From contig CM055111.1 in the NCBI GenBank assembly GCA_029204225.1, positions 29,470,340 through 29,534,339 on the forward strand: a stretch of 64,000 nucleotides of DNA, given 5' to 3'. Each line of letters starts with the position of its first letter. The stretch's first letter is position 1. The translations under genes and the position numbers were made by a program. The stretch is from Diphasiastrum complanatum. Taxonomy: Eukaryota > Streptophyta > Lycopodiopsida > Lycopodiales > Lycopodiaceae. The notes beneath the pieces were generated by a model that had not been told where the DNA came from, made no database searches, and was given only the letters and a program-made list of their open reading frames with translations. Shown in pieces: positions 34,129 to 45,389 of the stretch.

Positions 34129-35233
34129 AGAGCTACACCAATTTTTCGGTTTGTAGCATGTTTGGCTGATGGTTAGCTTGCATTAGGCATCTTGTCATGG
34201 CATGAATAGTGTTAAAACTGCATTGTAGGGTTAGTTCGGGATTGATTTTGCTAGATTTTGAGTGGATTTGCTTGTTTGAAATCTAATCTGATTATTAAAC
34301 AGGGAAAGCTATTCAGATCACCAATCTTAAGATCCATTTGGATCTGAGATATCAGAGAAAATAACAAAAATCGGTCAAATCTGTCAAATTTGGTCAAAAA
34401 GAGACAAAAAGCGTCATCAGAGCCCAGAACTTTTTACCCTCTTTCAGGAAACTTTCGCCAAGTTGCAGACACCTTTGGTTTTGTTTACAAAACCTTTAGT
34501 TTGAAGCGCGAAGATTAATTCCCAGCAGATTTCCTGAAACATCAGAAAAACCACCAAAAAACACCAAAAATTATCAAAATCCTAAAAAATACAGAAAAAG
34601 AACCTTCGCCCAATTCACTGTGCTTAGATGTGATTCAGATCTATCTACTGTTAGGTCGGCGAAGAATAATACCAAAAATAGAAAGGTTTTCAGAGGATCA
34701 GTTGTCATATTGTCATATTTTTGCCAAAAAAGTCACTTTTTTGCAAAATTACCAGTATTACTCTTGATCCTTCTCCAGAACCTTCGTCGAGTTTCCAGAA
34801 CATTCTATTTATATAAAAATACTATTTTTGAGTTCGACGAAGATTTATCTTGATCAGATCACAAAAAATCTTGATTTTTACCCTTGCCAGATCACAAAAA
34901 CTGTATTTTCTTGTGTCAGAAATCTTGGCCCGGTTGTCCATAGTTTTATTTGTGTCAATCCTAGTGAACCTTCGCCTAGAGAACCTTCGCCAATCCTATT
35001 TCTAGTTTTTGATTTTCCAGATCAAGTCTCTGTCAAAATTTGGATCAGATCTGATATATTCTGAATTGGACTCTGAGAGATTTATCATTTTTGAGAAGTA
35101 CCGATTGATCGAATTTTGGGTAGTTTTTCATCATATAGAATCAGATTCTTGAAAAGTGGAATAGAGCTAGCAGATCTAATCTGAGATAGTTTTTGGAAAA
35201 TTCTATATCCAATCACATTATCAATTTGATCTA
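34129..35233 (+). other. GYP1 leader with repeated AACCTTCGCC motif
   Basis: No gene. The motif (G)AACCTTCG(C/T)C occurs at 34601-34610, 34788-34801, 34966-34979 and 34981-34994, with ACTTTCGCCAAG at 34451-34462 and inverted GGCGAAG at 34658-34664. The same motif recurs in the spacer before ORFX. It could be part of a packaging or splicing signal, but this is unproven. Confidence 0.6.
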
Positions 35234-36246
35234 AATGGCTGCCCTTGGAGCTGCTCCTGGAGGTGCTCCACAGGAGGTCAATCCAATTATTGTTAGAAGA
35301 GCACCCCGATTGGATCTACCCAAATATAAACCAAGTGGTCACCAGAGCACAAAAGCAAAAAGAACCAGTAGTGGATTCAGTACCTGCTGATTCTATACCA
35401 TTGAACGATACACCAACAGCATCGAAAGTCTATCCAAATCCTAATGCAAAAGAACGAAGATATCAGGATATGAGACAGTGGATTAAGCATCTGCAAGAAG
35501 AAGAGGAACTTGAAGCTGCTAAAGTAACAACTGAAGTTCGGTCTTCACCATTGCAGTCTCCAAGAAATTTACGTACGGATATGAATGATCAATTACATCA
35601 TCACAAAGAACCCTTCAAGATGACTGAACCGGAAGCACCGCATACATAATTACTCATGAATATTTTGTCTAGGAAGATCAATATTACATTGGGAGAGCTC
35701 CTAAAGTTGGTGCCAAAAGCAAAAGAAGTCTTAGCGCAAAAGTTAGCTCAAGAAGAATCAAAAGACCATCAGGAGCCACTTTTTTGTGCTGGATTTGAAG
35801 AATCTAACGATGTACTACATGTTGGAGCAGCTTGGGAAAGTGAACGAAAGAATATCACTTTGCCGATACAACATAGACAATTTTCTAGAAAAGCAGTCAT
35901 GATAGACGGCGGTTCAGGAGTTAACCTGATTTCTACAAAGCTATGTACAAAATGGGGCCTTACAAAGATTAAGCCTGTTACTTTTTCTATTAAGCTAGCT
36001 GATCAAACGATGGCTCATCCACGAGGAATGGTGGAAGATATACCTATCACGATTGCAGGAGTACAGTTCGTCATTACTTTCGTCGTGATGGACTTATCAG
36101 AAGCACCAAATGTCTACCGAGTTCTCTTAGGACGTCCATGGTTACGAGTTGCGCAAGTAATTTATAACTGGGGTACCGGCAAAATCACTTTTGAAAATCA
36201 TGAACATGCAGATCCTACGACTTGGACTATCAAGCCAGTGGTTTAA
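35234..36246 (+). pseudogene. GYP1 truncated gag and protease
   Basis: Gag starts at 35234 (MAALGAAPGGAPQEVNPIIV...RLDLPKYKPSG), then jumps by a frame-changing deletion to the gag-protease linker VTRAQKQKEPVVDS at about 35335. Capsid and zinc knuckle are missing; the relative at 53127-58640 keeps a knuckle before the same linker. The protease part holds ITLGELLKLVPKAKEVL, AVMIDGGSGVNLIS (the active-site DGGSG block) and VLLGRPWLR. A TAA occurs at 35647-35649. Protease would cut the polyprotein. Confidence 0.85.
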
Positions 36247-36270
36247 AAAGCGGATGACAATTCATCAACA

Positions 36271-36993
36271 ATGGATCACACTTGTGATCGACCAGAGAAA
36301 CAATTGGGAGTTCACTACGATTCTCAAACGGATATTTTCAATTGGAACGAAGCTCTTGCAACAATTGATTGTACAGCAGGATATATGTGTCAACAAGATA
36401 TTCAATCAGAGATGAGCGAGATTTCCTTGTTAGATCAAACTTTGGATACGCCAATCACGTTTCTACTAAATGTGCTGAATGTAGCCTGGATATCAACGGA
36501 ACTTATACCAGATCCAATTGAGGATGATCTCATACCAATGAGCCATGTCTTAACTTATGATGGCAATGCAGAACTTACGGATGAATAGATTCTACATCAT
36601 ATGGATTCGACCAGATTTGGAGTGCGTAATGTTCCTGATAAACCAACAATCAAATTACCCAAAGCAATTATATTGAAGGGAGACAGGATGACAGGTTCGA
36701 TGACGAAGAAACAAGCAAAGCAACATTATAATATGGTCCTGAAATGGGAAAATCCCCCTCAAAAGATCGATTTAAAGGAAGTGCCACCTCTATTGGATAA
36801 AGGCAAAGGAAAAGTCAAGAATGATTCTTCAAGTCAGATCTCCAGCAAGACATCATCGTCTAGGAAGTCTTCACCTGAGAAGAAAGATTTATCATCCCGA
36901 AAGTCATCACCTCCACGATCAATTCCTGCTAAGAAGACTAAACGGAGATCCAAGACAAGTCCTTTCGAAAAAGAACAAGCAAATGTAGTCTAG
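36271..36993 (+). pseudogene. GYP1 protease-RT connector
   Basis: Open segments at 36271-36588 and 36601-36993 are separated by one TAG (36586-36588). They hold RFGVRNVPDKP, MTGSMTKKQAKQHYN and a Ser/Lys-rich tract. The relative on the minus strand at 53690-53800 keeps RFGV, NIPDDPPMKSPKA and PMTKKKAKHHY. No enzyme domain is known here. Confidence 0.75.
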
Positions 36994-36999
36994 CATGAT

Positions 37000-38580
37000 A
37001 TGCTAGAGCATTTTAAACGTTATACACTGGATGATGTGGTTATCATGTTACCTAAAGCACAACGTGAACCTGAAGAACACATGCCGAAATCTAAAGAGGT
37101 TTACGATGGCCCAGCTAGGACGCAGCCAATGAATCTTGCAGAACTAGGAGAACAAGAAAAGATTGTACAAGTGGGATCACAACTTAATCCTGAACAGTAT
37201 CAAGCACTCCGTTTGCTACTTATTAAGTATCAAGATTGTTTTGCATGGACTTATCAAGATTTGAAGGGTATTCCGACATCAGTCATTGAACATACCATAC
37301 CTTTAGTACTTGATGCAGTACCAAAGGTTACCAAGTTCTATCGTTGTAATCCTAATGTGGCAGATCTACTAAAGAAAGAACTTCAGAGATTGCTTGACGC
37401 CGATTTCATTTATGAGATCGAGCATACCAAATGGATTTCACCGATTGTCATTGTTCCTAAGAAAAATGAGAAATTGTGAATCTGTGTGAATCTCAAAGCA
37501 TTGAATAAAGTGACACGGAAGGATCACTTTTTGTTACCTTTTACTAAAAGCATTTTGGATCGCCTTGCTGGAGCAGAAGCTTATAGTTTCCTGGATGGAT
37601 TTAGTGGTTACAACCAGGTTAAGATTGCACCTGCCAATCGCCACAAAACTGCTTTTGCAACAAAATGGGACACCTATGCTTACAAAGTAATGTCGTTTGG
37701 ACTCTGTAATGCACCAAGTTCATTCCAAAGAGTAATGCAATTTGCCTTTAAAGATTATCTGTAGAAATTCTTTGAAATTTACTTGGACGACTTGGGAGTT
37801 CATAGTATAGATACAGACCACCTGGATTGATTGGAGAAAGTCTTTGAAAGATGCCGCAAATATCAGATTTCTCTAAATCCAAAAAAATACCAGATATGGG
37901 TTTCTCACGGAGTGGTGCTTGGACATGTGATATCAAGACATGGTATTGCCACCGATTATTCTAAGATCAAAGTTATTGTGGAATTGCCACCGCCAGCAAC
38001 AATTTGAGGAGTTTATGTGTTTATGGGTCATGCGAACTACTATCGAATTTTTATTATCTTCTTTGCGGATTTAGCACAACCTATATACAAATTAACTATT
38101 GTTCCTATTTGGACAGTAGAGGCATTAGAAGCCTTTGAAAAATTAAAAAAAGCATTATCTTTAGCACCAATACTAAGTTCTCCAAATTGGACATTAGAGT
38201 TTCATGTTCATACAGATGCCTCAAAATACGCCATTGGATCAGTTTAGACACAACCAGGTGAGTATAAGAAGGATTATCCTATACGATTTGCAAGCAGACA
38301 GCTTACAGATCCAGAGAAGAATTATTCAACAACAGAACATGAAGCGCTAGCCATGATTTTTTTTGTTCGGAAATTTCGTCACTATCTCATGGAAACGCAC
38401 TTTGTATTTTATAAGGATCATCAACCGTTACTTTACTTGGTAAGTAAGACGTGTAATATTGGACATATTGCAAGATGGTTATTATTATTGACTGAATTTG
38501 ACTTTCGAATTGTGGTCAGAAAGAGGAAGCAACATTATTTAGTCGATCATGTTTCACGAATTGAATACGCACCAGTTAAT
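37000..38580 (+). pseudogene. GYP1 reverse transcriptase and RNase H
   Basis: RT reads ELQRLLDADFIYEI...WISPIVIVPKKN, CVNLKALNKVT, AEAYSFLDGFSGYNQV, AYKVMSFGLCNAPSSFQRVM, then IYLDDLGVHS (YLDD catalytic pair). RNase H has FHVHTDASKYAIGSV, RFASRQLTDPEKNYSTTEHEALAM and FYKDHQPLLYL. Stops at 37477 (TGA), 37762 (TAG), 37828 (TGA), 38006 (TGA) and 38245 (TAG) fit Arg CGA or Gln CAG codons after C-to-T change, since Gypsy RTs have Arg or Gln there. The domain is otherwise well kept. Confidence 0.9.
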
Positions 38581-39899
38581 ACTGAAGTGGATGATGAACT
38601 GCCAGATGTTGCGTTGTTCTATGTTGAAGCAATACCTGAGTGGGCGACAGATATTGTTGAGTACCTGATGCTAGGACAACCGAATGACTCTTTGACAAAA
38701 GTACAGAAAAGACAATTGATTCATAAGGCTCAACCTTATCAATTAATTGCAGGACAATTGTATCGTCGTGGATCAGATAATATTTTACGAAAATGTGTTT
38801 TACCGCATGAAGTACCAGATCTAATCATGTTTTCACATGATGGCATGGGTGGAGGACACTTCTCTACAGATATTATTGTTTGCAAACTTTTGCAATCCGG
38901 TTGTTGGTGGCCTACGCTTCATAAGGACACAGAAAATTTTATTCAGACATGTGATGTCTGCCAGCGAGCACGATGGCCTACTCGACAGAATTATGAACCC
39001 CTACATCCGGTTTTATCGCAAGAACTGTTTGAAAAATGGAGATTGGATTATGTTGGTCCTATTCATCCCGCTGCTCAAGGATCTCAAGCCCAATACATTA
39101 TCGTCGCAACTGATTATATGACCAAGTGGGTTGAAGCCAAAGCTGTCAAAGTAGCTGATGCGAAATCCACGGCCAAATTTCAATATGAAAATATTATAAT
39201 CAGATTTGGATGTCCGATCGAAATTGTCAATCATCGGGGTACACACTTTGTTAATCATGTTTATTGGAAGATTTTTTTGTTATACACAGATTTAGTACTC
39301 GCTATTACCCCAGAGAGAATGGTCAGGCTGAATCTTCCAATAAGATCCTCTACACCATTATGACAAAGACGGTTGAAGCAAGTCGGTCTGATTGGGAACA
39401 TAAACTGTATGTAGCATTATGAGCATTCAGAATCGCTTACAAAAATAGTACAAATCAAATACCTTTTCAACTGGTTTATGGTCAAGATGTTGTTATGCCA
39501 ATTGAATTTTTAATCCCATCTTTACGCATAGCAGCAACGGAATGATTAAATGATGATCAGTCTTTACAACTTCGTCACGACGCATTGCACAAATTATGTG
39601 AAACCCGATTGATGGCAGTTCATGCCTTAGCAGCAGAGAAAGCCCGCCACAAGGCATGGCATGATCGGCAATTGCACAAGAAAGATCTGGAAGCAGGAGA
39701 TCTTGCATTGATGTACAAAACCAAGCTGATCAAGGGTAAGTTGAAGTTTACTGGGGAAGGCCCGTATAAAGTGAAGGAAATTCTGAACTATGGCGCAGTA
39801 ATTCTTGAGCACTTGGATGGAAAACAATTTGATACTCCGGTAAATGACAGCCGATTACGCAAGTTTCGGCAGCTTGCTCCGCCAGTTCAGCAAGTCTAA
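38581..39899 (+). pseudogene. GYP1 integrase
   Basis: The zinc-binding half has FSHDGMGGGHFS and CDVCQRA (HHCC). The core begins LDYVGPI and ATDYMTKWVEA, then IVNHRGTHFVN, where the second catalytic Asp of the usual SDRGTHF has become His. A frameshift near 39295 moves the frame (PRENGQAESSNKI continues in another frame). TGA codons near 39420 and 39544 replace Arg. The C-terminal part ends with RHKAWHDRQLHKKDLEAGDL, KLKFTGEGPYKVKE and LRKFRQL, the usual GPY/F-type tail; no chromodomain was seen. Confidence 0.88.
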
Positions 39900-40705
39900 T
39901 CTCAATATATTTTTTCATTTGATTTGTTTTCAATTTTTTGTTTTCAGTATTTAATTTGCTGACTTTTTTTGGAAAAAGACAATTAAAAAAAAATTAAGGA
40001 AAGACTGATGAGCAAAAGTCAGGAAGTCATCAGCATAAGGAAAAGGAAGTACAATATTTTTATGGAAAATGACTTAGAAAACCACTGTTTTGGGTCGATT
40101 TGGCCAATACAGTATCAGAAACCTTCGCTGAGCTCTCAGACTGTACATCCACCCTTGATTTATCTAAATTGAGGTGGGCGAAGGTTTCTGACAAGAGAAA
40201 ATTCAATTTTTGAGTCAGGCAAATGTTCAATGATATGCCATTTTGGGAACCTTCGTCGAGCATCATAACGTCATTATGAACCTTCGCCAACCTGGTAGAT
40301 GATCTTAAAATGTCAAAATTAGGTTGTCCATAGGTTCAGATTGTGGAAAAAAGCATTTATGACAGTACCTAGGCAAAGGACCCTCTTGGGTGAAGGTTCA
40401 TCCTTTGCTAGCCCTGGAAAACATTCGCCTGATAGGTTCAGATCCCTAGAAACCTTCGCTGAGATTTTTATGGCCTATTTTTATAGTACTGTACATGCCT
40501 GCAAATTTTTGTTCAGAACTAATCAGCCCAACTACTATTCAGTGTAATGGACCCACCAAATTCACCTATAAGTTGGCTGAATTCGATTCATTCCTCACTT
40601 GTGCTAGCGAAGCTCTTGCGAATTTTTTTGCGACCAAAGCCTTTCAAATTTCCTGCATTGCCTTCTGATACACTCTCACGCGGTTATAATTCCTTTCTGA
40701 TCATC
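39900..40705 (+). other. GYP1 spacer between pol and ORFX
   Basis: No pol sequence. It holds further copies of the leader motif at 40130-40142, 40247-40260, 40278-40291 and 40451-40463 plus an inverted GGGCGAAGG near 40177. An open extension from 40547 (MDPPNSPISWL) runs into ORFX, but the LARD copy starts at the position equal to 40706, so the extension is probably untranslated. The GCTAGCGAAGCTCT word at 40603 recurs at 22973 in the LARD leader. Confidence 0.6.
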
Positions 40706-43265
40706 ATGTCTTCTACTGATACTTCCCAGTCTCCGCGCTATACTATCTCTCGTGATGTCCCATCTGCAATGGACATCATGATTCTTCCTAGCACAAGCAT
40801 GGTCACTCAGTGGATGACCCTTGCGGAGCCTCTACTTACTGCAATGGATATTCATGAGAGAGCCTTTTCGGGACGCATCAATATGGATTTCATCACTCTT
40901 GCCTTTAGTACGTGGAAGGAAGAGAAATCCAAGTTTTACATCACCTTCCAAGGAGCCACACACAAGGTGCGGGTCACTGAGGCCGCACTTGCAGCTATAG
41001 GAATCTCATCCAGTACGCACGCCTCACCCAATCACAAGCCTGCCAAACAGGCCATCAAGCCATACATTGACCTCACCAACGATCTGCATTGGACTAATGA
41101 TGGCTACCTTCTGGAAGCCATCACTGAGCCTTCCATCCACGCCGCTGCCCAATTGTTGAATCATTTCCTGATGGTTGGCAACCTCAGGAAAGACTGCATC
41201 ACATCTTAAATCCTTCACAGGATAGTGGAGTCCCACATAAAGTTGGCCAAAGCCCCTCTTGAACCATATAACTGGTTCAAGACTACTTTTGGTGAGCTCA
41301 AGCGAGCTATTAAGGCCGATACAAGGCAACAGTTCGCCGCTAGCTCTCTATTGTCCCTCTTAGCCGCTTCTCACTTAGAAAACAGAATCCATGGCTTCCA
41401 CCTGGATTCTGTATTCGATGATTCTGACCACCTTGGGGCCACCAAAATCTTTGAAATGCCCCAGAGCCCAGCACCCTTTGAACCCCAATCCCCTGGAAGA
41501 GGATTCGGGCATATCCATGAAGCTACTGTTGGTGTCGAAGATACTAGTCAGCAACCAGCCACACTTCGGGTCGACACAACTATAAAGTCACTGAAGCAGT
41601 TCGACGCCACGGTGCCTGAAGGGTTTGAAGAGGAGGATATTTTTCAAGAAGAAGAGACCTTTGCACCTATTCCATGCCTACCAAGGATAGTACCATCAGG
41701 GTCTCTTGTTGCTGCCACCTCCACGACTGTCGATTCTGGTGATGCTCTCGAGTTAGTTTCAAGCCTTGGGCAAGTGATCCAGTCTATGCTGGATAAGAAG
41801 AAGGAAATGGAGCAGAGGATCTCTGATTTAGGATCCGAAAACACTCTGATCAGCCAGAAAATTGTCCAGTTGGATCGAGAGGTGAAGATAGCCAAGCAAC
41901 ATGAAGAAAAGGCCGAAAGCGAAAAGACATTGGCCTAGCAACAAGCTGATTGCTTAGAAACCTACATCAGCTCCCTGCAAAATGCCCTAACAACCACACA
42001 GGATCAAGTAGATAAGGCAGTGCAAGATGCCAAGCAACACGTGCAGCTGCTGAAGGGGCAATTACAAATGGCCGAACAAGATCGCACACAGCTTCAAGGT
42101 GAATTGGATGCGACCACCCTTGAGCGTGATGCATATCTGCAAACACAAATACCCGATCATCCGGTCACACCGACGGAGATTGCATATTTGTTCAAGAAAG
42201 TGAAAACATACAAAGTGGCCCATTAGGGATTCCAAGGCCGCTTTGATAGGTTCAAAGGAGCAGCTTCAACCGAGTTGGCAAAGGCAAAGGAGACCATCAA
42301 CGCCTATGAAAAAGCCGCCGCTCAAGTGTTGGAATCCGGACCACAAATCCTCGTCCTAATCATATTGCAATTCTCCCCTTCATGCCAAGAAGCTGTACAG
42401 ATGGATACAGGGGTTGATTCGAGCATGGACCAGGGGGAAGCTCCAGATCTAGCAAATCAACCGCCAACTATACCGGCAGTACAAGCGGGTCCATCCTCAT
42501 CAAGGACAAGCCATTTATTCAGAAGGCCCATCAGCGTCAAGGACCAGATCACCTTCTTAAAGCAGCATCCACATGAGTCCTCACGTGATGGATGGGTTCT
42601 CAAATTTAAGACCTCCGAGATCGAGGCCGGCAAAGAATTGGACAAAATACCTGCACTGGGAGAGCAACCGGCATGGAGAATCATGGTTTTTGAGAAAACT
42701 CCGGAATCAATTAGGATTTACGTCGCCAGCCCTTGCCAGTTGTAGGTAGATCCTTATTACGTGCCAATGCCGCGAAGACAAAAATGGAAAGATTTGGAAT
42801 TGGCTATGGATAAAATCACCATCCATACACCCAATTGGCCAATCATTCACCAGTCTTATAGCTGGAATATTTTAGTGGATTTCCATCGGGGCTTACAAGC
42901 ATATCAGAGAGAGTATGTCCACTCTCTGGATCCAACGGTGCGACAATCAGCAATGTTTGCAAAAGATCTAACTCTGTTGGCGTCATTGGAAATCAAATGG
43001 GACGATTGATCCAAATAAGCCGATGGCCTCAGAGCAAATCAAAGATCAGCTGCTGATTGCTTGACTGTATTTCCGTGCGGCTATGATGGGAGGCTCTTGG
43101 GAATCTCGCTTCACCTCATGGACAACTTCCAAGTGGATTGCCGGAGCCCACCGTTGTTTCCTATCGCATAATTTGGATTTCAATACTGCACGTCTTGACT
43201 TTATGGAGAAGGTGCAGTATCATTTAATTAAGATTCGGCGCGAAGCCAATAAAAGTCTCCAATAA
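40706..43265 (+). pseudogene. ORFX, copy 2 (Gypsy 3' extra ORF)
   Basis: Start MSSTDTSQSPRY is chosen because it aligns with the LARD start. N-terminal domain (about 190 codons): FYITFQGATHKVRVTEAALA, NDGYLLEAITEPSIHAAAQL, RIVESHIKLAK, PLEPYNWFKTTFGELKRAI, LLSLLAASHLENRIHGF. Middle: acidic/Pro-rich linker, then coiled coil (EMEQRISDLGSENTLISQKI, LKGQLQMAEQDRTQLQGELD). Then FRRPISVKDQITFLKQ. C-terminal domain: HTPNWPIIHQSYSW, HSLDPTVRQSAMFAKDLTLL, KWDD, PNKPMAS, ESRFTSWT and FMEKVQYHLI. Stops at 41207 (TAA), 41936 (TAG), 42224 (TAG) and 42743 (TAG) fit Gln codons, and a short deletion breaks the frame near 43009. The position matches env-like ORFs of other Gypsy elements, but no signal peptide or membrane segment is visible. 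Confidence 0.8.
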
Positions 43266-43299
43266 CTGCATATTGCAGGTGTCGTGGGACCGCCACCAG

Positions 43300-43315
43300 T
43301 TTTGGTGGGGGATAT
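43300..43315 (+). promoter_or_regulatory. GYP1 polypurine tract
   Basis: TTTTGGTGGGGGATAT region directly before the 3' LTR; GTGGGGGA is the likely purine primer. Confidence 0.65.
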
Positions 43316-44061
43316 TGTTGGAGGGTTTGCGAATTCCAAGGCAACCCTAACCCTAGTTAATAAGTGAGAGGGATTTGGCACCCTGCGTGTGTAAGTCCAA
43401 CCCAATGATCACGTAGTTATTTGATTGATTAGTTAAAAGTCAATAAAAGGACTTTAGGCCTTTTTGCGGGACTTTTAATGTCGCAGGGCCTAAATGTCAA
43501 GTTAGTGAATAAAGTTGGGTTTCCCTCCAATTTTGATGGTTCCCACACTTTTTTAAATTTGAATAAAAAGAGAGGCAAGACTGGACCAATAGGATTCAAA
43601 GGCTAGGGTCCTCCTCTCTACTATAAAAAGGGACCAACTAGAGTTGCTCCTCATGTTCATTTCCTCATTTCAATGAAGCAGATTGGTTCTCTTTAGAAAT
43701 GGATTGATGAATGTCCTTGCTCTTCCTCTCTTTTCCTCCATTCCTCATGTTTTCTTTGGATTTTGCTAATTGTTGGATTTGATCATTATTGGGATTGCTA
43801 TTTCTTATCCTTTTTGTGAGAGAGAAAAGGAGAGAGAGAAGAGTAAGTTTCTATCATTGTTGTGGATTTAGGGTTACTGGATGTAGTGCTAATGCTTAGT
43901 GTTAATGGATGTTAGTGTTAGATCCTCCATTCATGTTGAAATCTGAACTATACTATCGCTCTCATGGGAATGAACCTACGCATGACAACTAACTTCGTCT
44001 CTTTGATGCTAGATTGACTAGATCTTGGATTCAGGTTAGGCAAGGAAAGAAACCCACTACA
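43316..44061 (+). repeat. GYP1 3' LTR
   Basis: 746 bp, matching the 5' LTR closely, with about 12 bp extra (CAAGTTAGTGAA near 43498) and scattered differences. Followed by TGGAG. Confidence 0.92.
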
Positions 44062-44560
44062 TGGAGAGTACATCTCTACCAAATTTAAGGAGTACTACAA
44101 AAGCCAAGGCATTGAGCAGCAATTTATTACTCTTTATTTTTCTCAGTCAAATAGCTTGGCTGAGAGGAAAAACCGTACCTTGGTAGAATCAGCTAAATGT
44201 ATGTTGGTGCATGCATCATTGCCCAAGAGCTTTTGGGCCAAGTCTGTCTACACTACAGCTTACATCCAAGAACAGATGCTCAACCAAGGCCCTCTCAGGC
44301 AGAACACCCCATGAGGTGTGGACAGGCTCTAAGCCCTTTGTGAAGAACCTATGAGTATTCGGATGCATTGCCTACACGCAGATCCCCAAAGAGACGAGGA
44401 ATAAATTTGACTTCCAAGGTCTCAAGACTATCCTGATAGGATACATACACTTCATCTGACAACACATACAAGTTGTACGATCCTAATACCCATCAAATCT
44501 CGTTCAACTGGGAAACAGTCTTTGAAATGCCAATTATGGGCTTGTAAAAACTCGTGGCAT
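44062..44560 (+). pseudogene. COP2 integrase, right part
   Basis: It continues the integrase of 32371-33373 after the Gypsy insertion: YISTKFKEYYKSQGIEQQ, SLAERKNRTLVESAK (catalytic Glu retained), LPKSFWAKSVYTTAYIQ. A frameshift follows near 44300; other frames still show Copia integrase-end words up to about 44540. RT and RNase H of COP2 are missing, cut off by COP3. Confidence 0.85.
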
Positions 44561-44581
44561 ATCACATGCAATGATTATAAG

Positions 44582-45389
44582 CTGTTAAATTCACACGTGT
44601 GGACTGTCCACATGTACTTGTGATCTCCTAAGGTGTGTAGATGCACCAAGATCAAGACTAGATTGAGATTCAAGATCTATCTTTGATTCTATTGCAAAAA
44701 CACACTACTACATGCATTCAATCACTTCCAACTCTCACTCACACGTGTGGGAAGTGTCCAAAAATTATTCTAAGTAAAAAACAAGCTGCTCTCCTTTGGT
44801 AGAGAGAGAAAATCATCAAAGCTCTCGAGTAGAGAGAGAAAGCTAGAAAATCACTTGCACTCAAAATTCACTCAATCTCTAAATCAATTAGATCCAAATG
44901 AGAAGTACAATGATACTAGTAGATCCATGAGCTACCACAATGCTCAATTATGATTATTGGACCACACTTTTGTGAAAAATGCAAAAATAAACTTAGTAGA
45001 GGCCAAAAAACTTGTATATAAGATAGACACACATGTGTGGAGCCTGTTCTCACCTGTGAAATTACTAGTGTACTTTTCATGTACCATAATAATATATGTT
45101 GTACATATGATTTAATTCAAGTTCTAGTGGCTAAAATGGCCAAAAACTAGTTTTCTAGAGATATGACACATGGCACCAATCTAATGAGTGCATGAGCCAA
45201 ATATATTGAATAGGTGTCACATCCCATGTGTAGAGGACAGCTCACACTTGTGGAAATAGCTGAAGTAGGCGAGTTTTTGCTTCTAGAAGATTTCCATGAA
45301 GATCTCCATATAGTAGGAAAATAGACCAACAATCCCTCTTGAGGATCAGATTAGGATCCACTCTTGGTCCTTTTTGTACTTTTTTCACA
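44582..45389 (+). repeat. COP3 5' LTR
   Basis: Starts TGTTAAATTCACACGTGTGG and ends TTTTTTCACA, immediately before a primer binding site. It holds several CACACGTGTGG-like palindromes. Its start resembles that of COP1. Confidence 0.75.

Larger units (their letters stand above)
33374..44061 (+). mobile_element. GYP1: Gypsy element with an extra 3' ORF
   Basis: LTRs at 33374-34109 and 43316-44061 begin TGTTGGAGGG and end CTACA. The target duplication TGGAG lies at 33369-33373 and 44062-44066, inside the integrase of COP2. Order: LTR, primer binding site, 1.1-kb leader, truncated gag, protease, RT, RNase H, integrase, 0.8-kb spacer, ORFX, purine tract, LTR. Integrase after RNase H defines Ty3/Gypsy. 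Gag is internally deleted (no zinc knuckle), and pol carries several stops and one frameshift, so it cannot move by itself. A minus-strand relative is at 53127-58640. Confidence 0.93.

Noticed and set aside
40547-40705. Upstream in-frame start for ORFX (MDPPNSPISWL)
   Set aside because: The LARD copy begins at the position equal to 40706, and the extra part overlaps leader-type motif sequence.
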